Assembly (NCBI GenBank): GCA_963662155.1
Contig: OY759265.1
Coordinates: 10,816,193 to 10,880,192, forward strand
Source: Lamellibrachia columna
Taxonomy: Eukaryota > Annelida > Polychaeta > Sabellida > Siboglinidae
Length of the DNA: 64,000 nt
Direction: 5' to 3'
The notes beneath the pieces are model-generated. The model was not told the origin of the DNA and searched no databases. It saw nothing but the letters and a program-made list of their open reading frames with translations. This document shows, in pieces, positions 27,066 to 38,349 of this stretch. The stretch's first letter is position 1. Every line of letters starts with the position of its first letter. A program made the translations under genes and the position numbers.

Positions 27066-28880
27066 AACAACTACCAAAGCACCCCTGACTGATTGTGCCA
27101 TTTTTTTTATTTCGTATATTACGCAGATGATAATATGTGCGTGTGCTGGTTAAACTGGACGTGTTGCTTGTCAGCGGCTGAAGTAAATCATATTTTTCAC
27201 TTCCGGTTGCGCGCGTGCAACTTCTGTTCTTGATTAAGAAACATTCCAATTTCTCGTTTTATTTTGTATCGATCTCACCACATCTGAACAATTCAAAATG
27301 TTCGCCAAATCTGATGCTTCAGCATTTCTTATAAACGTATTGGTGATAAGTCCTGAATTGTTTTATATCATACTAACTCCATGTTAACTTATGTCTTTCT
27401 GCGACAAATGACACAAGTTCGCTAACAAGCACCACGTCTGCTTAGGACGCTTGCATGACTTGCTTGGCTTGCTCCGTCCGGACGACGAAACGACTGTCGC
27501 CCGAATTAGCATCGTGTTGATGCGACTTTGCGATCTGCCGGCTTCAAGTCGTTTCATACCAGGATTGATAGTATTCGGTGGACTAAGATCCGAGTTGTTC
27601 GACATTTTCTTGACAAACCAAATGTGTTAATGTCATCGGCTTACACATTGCACATGCATGTCGTTTCAGTGTTTGAAGTAATGTTATGGATGTGTCTGTA
27701 ATGTTCTTGCACACATTCGGGTACCAACCAATCGAGTTCCAACCGACCGCTTAGCAACGGCCTACACCCGGACGGCCACCATTCCAGTATCGCCCATTGC
27801 TGGCCGACTAACTCCGAGTCGCTCCCCGGTTCCCTGCTGTGCACAGAAGGGTTCAGTGGGTGACGACGACGCAAGTGAAATCGGACATTACGGTACAATC
27901 CAGACAACTGTCGCGCTGCTGCTGTGTACAGCGCAGCTATTCCTATAGCCCATTAACAACTACCCAAATTAAACTGTCCATTATGCTTTAAGCACCCCCG
28001 ACCGGTTGTGTCATATTTTGTATATTCCAGAGATACCAATAGATATGCGCGCGCGCGTGTGTGTGTGTTAGTTAAATTGGGCGTGTTGCTTGTCAGCGGG
28101 CTCGATTATCCGAACTAAAAATTCACTTCCGGTTGCACGGCTAGCGAGCAACTTCCGTTCTTGGGTCTGAAACATTTGCATTTCTCGTTTTAGAGAGTCT
28201 AGATCTTACCACATTCGAAATATTCGCCAAATTTGATGCAACAACAATTCTTATATAAACGTATTGACAATAAGCTTTTGTGTTCCGCAACATACTAACT
28301 GCAAATTAACGCCGCCTATCTGCGGCAAACCACAAGAGTTTGCTATCAATCATCACGCCTGCTTAGGACGCTTGTATGACTTGCTTGGCTAACTCCGTCC
28401 GGACGATGAAACGACTGTCGCCACAATTAGCATCGTGTTGGTGTTTCAGAGGCGTCATCGCGATTGGCCGGTTTCTAGCCGTTTGTTTCCAGGATCGTTA
28501 GTACTCAATGGACTAAAGTCCGAGTTGGTCGGCATTTTCTTTCTAATTTCAACGGTTTACAAATACAAACATGTCGTTTCAATGTTTGAAAAATAACAAG
28601 TATTACATGAATGTTTTTGTGACGTTCTTGCACAAATTCGGGTACCAACCAACCGGGTTCCAACGGACTGCTTGTCAACGGCCTACATCCGGACGGTTGT
28701 CATTCCATCACCGGACTTGATCGCCCATTGCTGGCCGACTAACTCTGAGTCTCTCTCCGGTTCCCTGCTGTGCACAGAAGGGATTAATGGGTGACGACGA
28801 TTCGCGTGAAATCTGTCACTAAGGTGCAATCTGGACAACTGTCGCGCTGCTGTTGTGTACTGCGTAGTTATTCCTATAGC
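27066..28880. repeat. Diverged ~0.9-kb tandem direct duplication
   Basis: Unit 1 (27066-27951) and unit 2 (27955-28880) both start AACAACTACC and share ordered blocks: GCGTGTTGCTTGTCAGCGG, CACTTCCGGTTGC, GCTTAGGACGCTTG, CTCCGTCCGGACGA, ATTAGCATCGTGTTG, CGCCCATTGCTGGCCGACTA and GGTTCCCTGCTGTGCACAGA. No shared reading frame survives in both copies, so I see no conserved coding content. Confidence 0.85.
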
Positions 28881-29890
28881 AACATAACCAATAGCTCAGT
28901 TTCCGGTAGATTGTTACGGCATTATTATTACCCACCCAACCACGCTGTTGCTAGGCATGGAAATACCACAACAACATACATGCGTCAGTTTACAGGCATA
29001 ATCGTGTCCAACAATTATTTGGATGCGATTTCAGTTGAAATTGTACAAAAAACACTCCCGTCATTGTTAATTTAATTTGTTTTATTTGTACATTGTTGCG
29101 AAGTGCCTATGCAAATTTGTTTTATTACCTAAGAAATAAGTGCCGCCACTATCTCATGAAAACTCATATGTTGGTCTATGGTAGGAAACCAAAATGTATT
29201 GGGATATTTATATATGTGATAATTAGGATACACAAAATAGTTATGAGTAAACTTAGTGAGTGTCACAGTCACGTTTTTCTTCCAGTCGTTGTATGAAGTC
29301 AATACGCTTAGTGTGTAGGTTATTTATTTATTTATTCTTTGTATTGCTGTCTTTGTTCCTGAACTTTTATTATCATAACTTTGTATTTATTATATTGATG
29401 GCGAAGACTACTGGTTGAATACGACTGCGGGAGATATATGAACTGTCACACGTCTGCTGTAAAACGACTGCTATGTATAATAGGGCCTATCTTCGTTTCG
29501 ACGGGTTTACCAAAAACCTGCTCAAAATGTCATCATACACACGTCCACGTGTTCTTCGTTTTGGTCAACATTCAACGTAGTGTTTCATGACCTTCAGTGA
29601 CACGTAAACATTTACATCTAATGACTATATAAATGTTGTTTTGTTCACATGACAACAAATGTGTACCCGTCAGTGTTGTTGTTTCCATCAGACCTGTAAC
29701 ATTATCATATGATCGCTTTATGACGCCTCATTCAGATTAATAGTGACAGGATAATGCACGTATCCACTTGTCATACGGCACACCACAGTGACGACGTCAA
29801 CTAACATGTATTACTCTGGTTGCCACAAGTCTGAATAAAGCCGATTGTGACACTGTTCTTGTTTTCTAGCCTTTGAATTAAAAAGCCAAT
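28880..29890. other. Intergenic, no supported gene
   Basis: AT-rich sequence with a short ATTT repeat near 29321. Frames of 60-95 codons have no recognisable features. Confidence 0.45.
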
Positions 29891-29893
29891 ATA

Positions 29894-30192
29894 GGGGCCA
29901 TCCATAAAGTAAGTCACGGTCAGCGGGTGGGGTGTCTTGGCGATCGTTACGTCCGTTATTATGAAATATGTTGCTCGAATAGCTGTACATATCAAACTGA
30001 TAGCATTGATTGCTATGCCAGTTTTGGGGTATATTTGAACTGAATTTAACACTCTACCATGCATTAGTGAAGTATGTAATGGCGCACGAAAAATCATAAT
30101 AGGTGGGGACTCTTTCTCAAAACGAACGTAGTTTAGGGGGGGTCTCAAAAAAGTAAAACAAAACAGAGTGACATACTTTATAAATGAAAGAT
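29894..30192. mobile_element. MITE-like element with terminal inverted repeats
   Basis: Left end GGGGCCATCCATAAAGTAAG(TCAC); right end GTGACATACTTTATAAATG, its inverted counterpart. The interior has a G-run (GGGGGGGTCTC) near the right end and no ORF. This end sequence resembles a MITE type common in invertebrate genomes. Confidence 0.65.
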
Positions 30193-30292
30193 TCTAGCTG
30201 CATGTATAGGTATGCATAACTGTGTCATTAGAAACGACTTCGTCGACACAAATCGTTCCCCTCATGTTTCCATGAATGTCAAGTTATTTCGA

Positions 30293-30368
<76 letters not shown>
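30293..30368. repeat. (TTAC)n microsatellite, LINE tail
   Basis: About 19 units on the + strand; on the minus strand (GTAA)n begins 16 bases after the LINE stop codon, the usual microsatellite tail of RTE-type elements. Confidence 0.93.
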
Positions 30369-30378
30369 TGTCATCCAC

Positions 30379-30780
30379 TTAATGTGGTGACATGATGATT
30401 TCTTCCCAGAGGTTTCGGTTCTTCATTGCCGCTATTAGATTTGTCCCGCTGAGGTTCGTGTCTTTCTCTAGTATGTTTTGTAGAGTAGTTGTTGGTCGAC
30501 CTTTTCTCCGAGGGCCATCGGGCTTCCAGAGCAGGACTTTGTTGGCTGCTTCGTCATAGCGCATCACATGACCTGCCAGACGAAGACGCCGTTGTCTCAC
30601 GATGGTGGTGATCCGTGGGAGGGAGCCGTACAGTTCGTGGCTGGTCATGTGGTGGCGCCATGACACATTTAGAATTTTCTGCAGCATTCTTGTGTAGGTG
30701 CCATCCAGTGCATGTTCTATTGATTGTGTTAGTGACCACGAATCGCATCCATATATCACGATCGGTTCAACCGTCGTCCT
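30379..30780 (-). mobile_element. RTE-like LINE, 3'-terminal fragment of the polyprotein
   Basis: Minus-strand frame reads YGCDSWSLTQSIEHALDG, TRMLQKILNVSWRHHMT, ELYGSLPRI, RQRRLRLAGHVMR and DGPRRKGRPTTTLQNILEKD, then stop. This is the conserved C-terminus after the RT domain in endonuclease-RT elements. It is 5'-truncated, the 3' UTR is only a few bases long, and a (GTAA)n tail follows. Confidence 0.9.
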
Positions 30781-30959
30781 GAAAATGTTCAGTTTGGTGA
30801 GTATGCAGATGGGCGCTCTCCAAACTGATTTACTAAATAAAAAACATAGCTACAATAGATACACGATTCCTTTAGAAACAGTACAGCACTTCAAGTCTTC
30901 CACAATTGCCTCTAAAAATAACCATTATAACTTTAAATAAATTTTACCCTGAGCCTTAA

Positions 30960-31095
30960 TGTGTAGCTCCCTCCTAATTTGTGCTTGCCTCGTTTCAGAA
31001 TAATTTCGCGAAATATCGAACTAATCTAGTACCAACTACGACATGCTAGCTCGTTTGTGTAAATCATCGGACAGATTATAGCATTATTTTCCACT
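30960..31095. repeat. Dispersed repeat family R, partial copy
   Basis: Shares GCTCCCTCCTAATT-like, CTCGTTTCAGAATAATTT-like and ACATGCTAGCTCGTTTGTG with 41285-41455. Confidence 0.6.
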
Positions 31096-31568
31096 GGGCC
31101 CAGTCGAAATTCGGTAAAAAGGTGCAAGTGGCATAAGGCTATTCACACTTTCGCAAGTTACCCGATCTAACGATCAAAGTTAATTGATTCGATTAATTAG
31201 TGTACAATTGTTTGTCAAATAACGGCGTGTTGTGTGCGTCGCTCGCTGTCTACTGTGGTAACCATGCAGCAGCGTGGATATGCACACAATGCGTAACGGA
31301 TAAGCGAAAAAAATTTAACACGCTAAATAACGTATTCCCATGCACTAGTTGATTGTTTAGCACATTCATCGCGTAGATCCATTAAATGCCGTCGAACAAA
31401 ACAGGTTAAGTGGACGTATGATGAGTTTCGGAAAAAAAATAAAACCATTATGTACAAAATTATCTTTATATGCATAACCTGTCGAAGCGTGGAATGACAG
31501 TTACGCTGTAGTCACTCAGCCATATCGACAGGAAATGTTGCACGTGGCGCATACTGAATTAGGTTGGT

Positions 31569-31595
31569 CACCTGAGGGTGGGGGGGGGGGGGGTA
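31569..31595. repeat. Poly-G run
   Basis: GGTGGGGGGGGGGGGGGT at about 31577-31593, otherwise AT-rich surroundings. Confidence 0.8.
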
Positions 31596-31717
31596 TTAGG
31601 ATAATTTTTCACTTTTGCGATTGTATTACTATTTCAATGGGAAACGCTGCTCTGTGATTTACTCGACCAACTGTTCGTTGATGTTACGTCAATATATAAA
31701 TAAAATAACCATGCACA

Positions 31718-32655
31718 CGCTGATAAATTGTATTATTGCATTACACACGCGTTCTATACGTGCCGTGCGATACAGGGTTGAAATGTACGCTCGTGATACG
31801 GACCGAACTAGTTATTTACGTCATGACGTCATGACGTCGCCATTTTCTCCGCTTTCTTCCGCACCAATTTAGTGATCCCCAACCTTACGATTCCCCAGTG
31901 CCAGTATCCGCTAAGCACGTTACATCATAACGAAAGTACTCGTTATAGCGTACAAACAACAAACAGAAATGTTATTGTTTTTGACCAAATGGCAACAGAC
32001 TGCAACGACATAGAACATAGTCCCAAACTTTTTATTGAATTTAAGGAGTGTGAAATAAATTTTAAATGGCACCTTTGCGGAGTGAATCGCTCAGCGAATC
32101 GTACTCAACGGCTGGTGGAGTAGCACAATGGGTCTCGGCCTTCGGCCTTGCCCGATTTTTTGTGGTACTGCGCAGCCGTCGCGATGGCGTAAGCAATACT
32201 TTATTTCACACGCGTTAAATTTTATTAAAAGTTGGAGACTTGTTCTATGTCGTTGCAGTTGGTTGTCATTCGATTGTAAACAATCAAATTTGTTGGTGTT
32301 GTTTCGTACGCGATGACGTAAACGATATTTTTGTCGTGGTCTAACGTGCGCAGTGGAGATTAGAAATGGGGAACCGTAAGGAAAGTTTGGGGATCACTAA
32401 ATTGGTGCGGAAAAAAGCGGAGAAATTTGACCAGCAAAACGTTTCAAACATCTCTCTAGTTTATTTATTCAGCATAAAAAGCATGGATTCACGTGAATCC
32501 GGCATACGGTGCCCACCGACAGTGAATTCGAGCGGCTTGACGTAAACATCTAGTCCGGTCCGTATCTCGAGCGTTCGCTTTTAAAATAGTATTGCACCCC
32601 AGAATCACACGGCACGTATTGAACGCGTGTGTAATAAAGTCTAATAATTATCCTG
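31718..32655. mobile_element. Foldback element with ~180-bp imperfect inverted repeats
   Basis: Left arm 31718-31900 is inverted in 32364-32655. Paired blocks include ATTACACACGCGTT / ACGCGTGTGTAAT, ATACGTGCCGTG / CACGGCACGTAT, GATACGGACCG / CGGTCCGTATC and GCACCAATTTAGTGATCCCC / GGGGATCACTAAATTGGTGC. The right arm carries an extra ~95 bases. The middle (31901-32363) has no recognisable ORF. A CRE-like double site (TGACGTCATGACGTC) sits in the left arm. Confidence 0.8.
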
Positions 32656-32659
32656 CTTG

Positions 32660-33405
32660 TTTGGACAACAACCGCTATTTCAATTATCGATAGTTAATAA
32701 TTGATAATTAAATTTACTATCGAGAAATGCATTGCATCGGCACATCGACTATTGCGATGAATTGTAATTTTGGCATGACCAACATTTTCAACAACATTTT
32801 GGACAGTTTCTACTGGAGAACCTTTCACCCTGGCCACATGGCCTGATGGCGGACAAACCCAATCACAATTTCCTGAGGGGGTGTGGTGGGCAATGGGAGA
32901 TTGGTCCTAAGAATTCGTGGGAGGTTTGCCTCTCAAAATGTGGACTCTCAAAATTGATGGGACGTGTGAGGTTGGCCCCTGAAAGTGGGAGGTTGAGAGG
33001 AGGTTGAGATCCCTGACACACCCCACTCTTTCCTGTTAGCCCGTTGCACCAAATGCCAGGCTTCAAATAAATATTCAGTAGAGTTGCTGCAGATCCCATA
33101 CCAATAAAAAAGCAGGCCACTACTAGCTGTTGCCAATCGTGTTAGCGTCAACAAGATTTTCAGAGGCCATCAATCTCAGCTCGTGTTATAACCTAAGCAC
33201 TGAATAGGTTATTTATCTTACCATTATTCAAAAATCAACAGTAATCAAACGCACTAGTGTGACCACTGCATAGCAGACGTAGAGTAGGACGTGATATCAC
33301 CGCACTGTGACGTCATAGCCCTTAGACTTCATAAAACGCATTTTAGCTGACCACATATTATTGACTTATTAAAATGACCGTAAATATTATATTGTTTTGA
33401 ATGTT
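32660..33405. other. Intergenic between foldback element and MMACHC 3' end
   Basis: A minus frame at 32863-33154 is open in two phases but shows no known domain. 33290-33320 holds a TGACGTCA site. Nothing else recognised. Confidence 0.45.
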
Positions 33406-33409
33406 GTTG

Positions 33410-33415
33410 TTTATT
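33410..33415 (-). promoter_or_regulatory. Poly(A) signal, MMACHC
   Basis: AATAAA on the minus strand, 105 bases after the MMACHC stop codon. Confidence 0.6.
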
Positions 33416-33519
33416 CAGGTTCCTTGTTTTTCCATCGATGTGCTTCTAATTATGTAGGACTCTCAATTGAATGTGTCTTACGTTATCACAGTCTTATATA
33501 TATAATCCGCCCCACTTGC

Positions 33520-34740
33520 TTATGACGTGTTACTGTTGCTCATCACGCCCTGTTCCTCTTTCTCCTTCAATGCCTGCCCTTTCAAGTGCTCAATTAGCTG
33601 TTTCCGATCCTTCGACGGTGTCTTGAAATATGCCCATTGCTCTTCTGAGTATCTATCTTCAACTGGAATTATGTCACGGAAAGTTCCATCACGGAAGTTA
33701 CCGTTGAATCGATTCAGAACTTCAATCTTTTGCTTTTCATTCAAGACATCTGGAGGTGGAATGTAAGGCATTGAGGGAACACGGACGTTCTTGAAGATGA
33801 GAATGCCACGCATGCCAAACCAGCCACCAAATTTTGGGTGAATGCTCACACCAATAATGTTCTGAAACAAACACATCGCAATTCGTAATAACAGGTAATG
33901 ACATTCACTGAACACTTTCATGATTACATTACAATTCACCAAGTACAATATTTGTTTAACAACATTTAATTGCAGAATGCAATAACTGTGATTGTTCAAA
34001 CATTTAATATGCTCTTAGTGGTTTATGGCTTCCAAATGAACCTGCAGCAGTTTGCAATTATACATGTGAGCAGACAAGGTGTCCAGATCAAATGTGAGTT
34101 AGTCTTAATGGAAGCTGATGGGGTAACCAATTTTCGACGTACTTCAAGAAAATTATATGTGGGAACAACCAAGGCAGTACAACAGGACAAAACTAGCTGC
34201 CTCCCCTTGTGTGTGGCGTTTTCAGGAGAACATATATACACATACCTTCTCCTTCTCCCACGGGTCCTGTTTGACCGACGAACGTTGATAGTAGAAGACA
34301 GCCCCAGAAACATGGCCCGCTGTCTGTACCAGCACTCGAGGCTGCTTCATGTCATTCTTTGCATAATAAGTAATTACTTCTACGTCCTCATCAGGAAATG
34401 CCTGCAACAATTAATATGATTAACATACCGTGCATTGGGTATTAACAAATAAGCCAGGACTCTTAAACACTATGAAATAAACAATTGATATCCGTAAGCG
34501 TAATATTTATGTATGAAGAACCGGTCTTTTTACCAATGTGCTGCCTGCTATTAAAGTGTTGCTATGTGGGATCAAAACAATTTCAGGGCAGTATTGGCAT
34601 AGGCCGTGAGGCCTACTGCAGCATTGTGGCATACTGAATAGTTTCACTACGCCAAGCATTGCGCGTTAAAATGTTGTCTTTAGAGCACCTCTGTGTCCAT
34701 CAACATCCAGTTATCATCGACATCGACGGACAATCAAAAA

Positions 34741-34836
<96 letters not shown>

Positions 34837-37196
34837 CTTGGCTATCTGGGCAATAAACATTTGTTTTGGACACATTCATTCCGCTACATTTACTCACCTA
34901 TTACCATTATACCAATTACAATGATGTTTACCTGTACGGCTAGCTTGAAGTGATGGTCTATGCACCGGTTGATTGGATCACAGAGGTCCACACAATGCGG
35001 GCTCACTAGGAACGGTTTGAATGCCTTCTCAAACATGGACGGAGTACTGATGAGGACAAACGCCAGTGTGTCTCTGTCGTAGTTGAACTTGAATGGCTCT
35101 GTCACACAGTCGTTGTATCGTCCTATCTGCAAGCACATCAATGTCACACTAGTTTAAAACATCATGTTTCCACTTATGGTGTCAGCACTGCGGCGTATAC
35201 ATCACGATGCTTTAAACTGATAATGATGTAAGTGGGTTATAAGTACACATATATTATGAAAATGTGTTGGACTCTCTATGGCTTCCTTGCCCATTTCAAT
35301 TCTGAAATGTTGCTTGGGATGGTAGGTCCATTACTTTATTTATGTATACGTTCAGGATTTTTTTTCTCAAAAATAAATGTCGCATTTCACTTTTATTTCT
35401 GACTTTATGAGTTTATGCTATTAGGGGTTTAGACATGTAGAGTACTAGTTTTACATTAATATGTATGCTAAGGAATTTATGAATAAACATTAATACTATT
35501 ATATATTAGTACCGAATAAGATAACATGTATTTTACAGACAATATTGTGAACAGCACCAATGTGTTGGAAGTTGTTGACGTACATATGTCTACATTATAT
35601 ATAGACAATCGCTCTTTCTACACATTATGTGCTAGGTCTACCGTGCAAGACCACAACATTGGCTCAATCTGAACGTGCATCGAGGTAACATGCTTCGGCG
35701 CAGGTGCAAGGAAAATTACTTCAACAGTGTCACATTGCATAACATTATATTTCATAGGCCATTTGATTCGGCGTGCTCCTACTCAGGCCATGACCACAAG
35801 AGTCTACCACCACAGACTCGGTGTCCGCACTAACAATAATTTCAGGATAGATGTCGTCATCACAACGAACAGCGCACCATTGACCATAGAGCTGAAGCAA
35901 TATTTTGTATCTGGTTTATGGATGAATCTGGCACAAAGAATAATTTAATGATGTTCCTGTATTAAATGTAAGCATTGTAGCATATACAGCTTCGGCACTG
36001 TTCGGGTCTTGGCAGTATCAAATCAATATTGTTGGCTGTCCACCGTGTGTCACTCCCAAAGCCGTCTGATGCCCAGTTTCCATGAAACAGTTTTTTTCAT
36101 ATAGCATGGTGCAGAACAAATAAACATTTGTTTTGTTTTTGATATTGTGTTGTCGCTCCGTCTGAATAGAAATATACCCTGGTAATTTCAGGACGCACTG
36201 ATTGAATGTATTCAAATATATTTCTTTCTGCACCACTCTTCACTTTTTCAGCAAGTGCCCTCTGGCCATTATGTCATTCACCAACGTAACTTTCCCAGCT
36301 TCTACCCTTGCATTCCATCGAGCTCCCTCTTTTCCCTGCGAAGACTTAAAACCTTCGCCTATTTTGATTTAATTTTATGAGCACATGCAATCTGAGAGAG
36401 GCACACTTGCAATACATGTATCTCCTTAAATAACAAAACCAAATACATAGAAATGCTATGATGGCCTCATCTATAGAATTGTCTCTGTTCTGCGATTTAA
36501 GTAACACTCCATTATAAGCTCACTTGACACTATCTCGGGGTAACATTACAACATGCTAAATGTTGAATTGTTAACACTGATGCATTCAACTTGTGATAAT
36601 CAGTCTCGTAGGCATCGTTTTATATAACACTGGATGTGACATTACCTAACTTGCCAAAGTGTATTAATTATTATATATTATTGTTATGCTTTATTAACAT
36701 TTACTACGACGAGTGAGATGATTGTATAGATAAATGGTATTATGATTCAGCAGTGACAAATGTCAAAACCATAACCGAACGCCTGCTCATCACAATTTAT
36801 ATAAATCTTTTGTAAACTTTTAATGCAGTATTTGACTGTACCCATATATGTTTTTGCTTTTGGTGCACCACATTATATGTAAATTAAAACCTAGAATAAA
36901 TACAGGCTTCCACTTAAGAGTTCATAACTGCTATGCACCCCCTACAATTGAATTGTTTATCATTCTCAACCTATGCCACCCCTCTCCAGACCTTATTCAT
37001 AACTATTTATTCAGGGTGCAAGACATCCTTGAAAGAGGGTACCATTTCAAAATCACTGGCACTACTCGTCTACCGTCAACCCGGAAGTGAAATAATGATC
37101 TGACCCCACAAATACGTGCGCCATCTGGCGAGACAAGCTTATAAGTATATGTTTTGGTCCAAAGTCCAAAGAACTGCATACATCGCAGTCTAGAAA

Positions 37197-37270
<74 letters not shown>

Positions 37271-37398
37271 GCACACACCGATTGACATACGTGCATGTAG
37301 AATACGAATGATAAAACGCTAACCTTGAAAGGGTAGCATTCAAATCCGTACGGCTCTACAACACTACGAAGTGTTTCCTTTTTCCGTTCTCCTTCCAT
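33520..37398 (-). CDS. MMACHC: MMACHC homologue (cobalamin-processing protein, cblC), complete, 4 exons
   Basis: Four exons in transcript order: 37398-37324, 35126-34932, 34401-34246 and 33861-33520 (stop TAA at 33520-33522). All junctions are phase 0 with GT-AG sites, giving 255 residues; the human protein is 282, its extra length being a Pro/Ser-rich tail absent here. MMACHC is a cytosolic flavin- and glutathione-dependent enzyme that removes the upper axial ligand of incoming cobalamins and passes cobalamin on for methylcobalamin and adenosylcobalamin synthesis. Visible family signatures: YGFECYPFK near the N-terminus, LAFVLISTPSMFEKAFKPFL in exon 2, TAGHVSGAVFYYQR in exon 3, and IHPKFGGWFGMRG then YSEEQWAYF in exon 4. 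The start at 37398 has a strong context (A at -3, G at +4); the frame remains open upstream but without an ATG. A minus-strand AATAAA lies at 33410-33415, about 105 bases past the stop. Introns 1 and 2 carry a (CA)/(GCAC) and a (TA)n microsatellite. Family identity is secure; splice sites are inferred. Confidence 0.93.
34743..34832. repeat. (TA)n microsatellite in MMACHC intron 2
   Basis: About 45 TA units. Confidence 0.97.
37197..37276. repeat. (CA)n-(GCAC)n microsatellite in MMACHC intron 1
   Basis: (AC) 37197-37236 grading into (GCAC) to about 37270, close to the exon 1 donor. Confidence 0.95.
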
Positions 37399-37555
37399 CG
37401 TCACAGCACCCACTACACTCAGCGACCACACTCAAGAGCATTCGTTCAAATGGCTCAAGGCTGAGTGCAGCGAAGTGTTTACTCAGTAGTTAATAGTTTA
37501 ATACCGCTAGGAGGCACCAGATGAGTACTCATATGATGTAGATGGTTCCTGGCCC

Positions 37556-37660
37556 ATAGGGTGGCGCCACGGTTAAGCAACTAATTCTTCTCACGTTTTA
37601 GCCTAGCCTCAATTATTCAGGTTCCGTGATGTGGCGCCACCGTTTGTCGTACACATCATC
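37556..37660. promoter_or_regulatory. MMACHC upstream region with two GTGGCGCCAC palindromes
   Basis: GTGGCGCCACGGTT at about 37561 and GTGGCGCCACCGTTTGTCG at about 37631, 160-235 bases upstream of the MMACHC ATG. The second is shared almost exactly with the region upstream of CYP4 (53781). A promoter role is inferred from position only. Confidence 0.4.
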
Positions 37661-37688
37661 GCCTGGACTGAAACCGTACTTTTAATTG

Positions 37689-37973
37689 CAGTAGCGGATC
37701 CCGGGGGATCTTAGGGGTCTCAAATCCCCCCTAGGCCATGGATGGGGGTCTTAGATCCCCCTGTGTCCGTAGTATATATTATGGTAAAGGACAATGTATA
37801 TAGGCCTACATCGGAACTAGTGTCAATGTAAAGACTGAATTATTAGCAGCCTTCTAATGTTAACCCTTCTGTAAGTAGAACGACACATGTGCCGTCCCCC
37901 CGGTTCGTAAGTAGGACCACATATGACTACGACTGACTGAGACCCCCCGCCAACAAGCCTATATCCGCCCCTG
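37689..37973. mobile_element. Short non-autonomous hAT-like element (MITE)
   Basis: Left end CAGTAGCGGATCCCGGGGG and right end ATATCCGCCCCTG (inverted CAGGGGCGGATAT) are hAT-type termini. The interior contains TTAGGGGTCTCAAATCCCCC and related palindromes and no ORF. I do not see a clean 8-bp target duplication. Confidence 0.6.
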
Positions 37974-38099
37974 CATTGTGACAGAAATTATGTATGCAAC
38001 CACATTCTGAGCGCATACATAATTAGCTAATTACGGTGTCATCGGGGCATTTGGCTAATTCATAAAATAAGTGTGAACTTTTATCAGTTTATACGATGC

Positions 38100-38345
38100 A
38101 ATTCGAATTAACTTTACACTTTTATCACATTGGCACAGCTGTCAGACTGAAAAGTTAAATCAGGCAAAAAAAAGGTTTGTGTAGCATCTCGATTATGACG
38201 CTGATTGGCTGCTGACGCTTCACGGGAACGCCTACAAAAAGGAGTGGTGACACGTACTGGGTAACAACGAGACCAAGCCTCTGCAGCTATACACTCTTTT
38301 CGACGAATTCACGAAGGCAACGGGAGTCGGATACGCGAGACTTAG
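38100..38345. repeat. Dispersed repeat family R, copy with CYP4-leader similarity
   Basis: Shares GACTGAAAAGTTAAATCAG, TGACGCTGATTGGCTG and CTTCACGGGAA with 40811-41035. Its end, TCTTTTCGACGAATTCACGA and GAGTCGGATACGCGAGACT, also matches 53805-53855 upstream of CYP4. Confidence 0.75.
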
Positions 38346-38349
38346 CGGA

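Noticed and set aside
29801..30148. 115-codon minus frame
   Set aside because: Lies over the MITE and its flank with no domain.
30293..30368. CRISPR-like or regulatory array
   Set aside because: Simple (TTAC)n microsatellite at a LINE 3' end; tandem arrays in this window lack unique spacers.
33527..34419. + strand frames of 79-149 codons across MMACHC
   Set aside because: Shadows of the minus-strand MMACHC exons and introns; no domain of their own.
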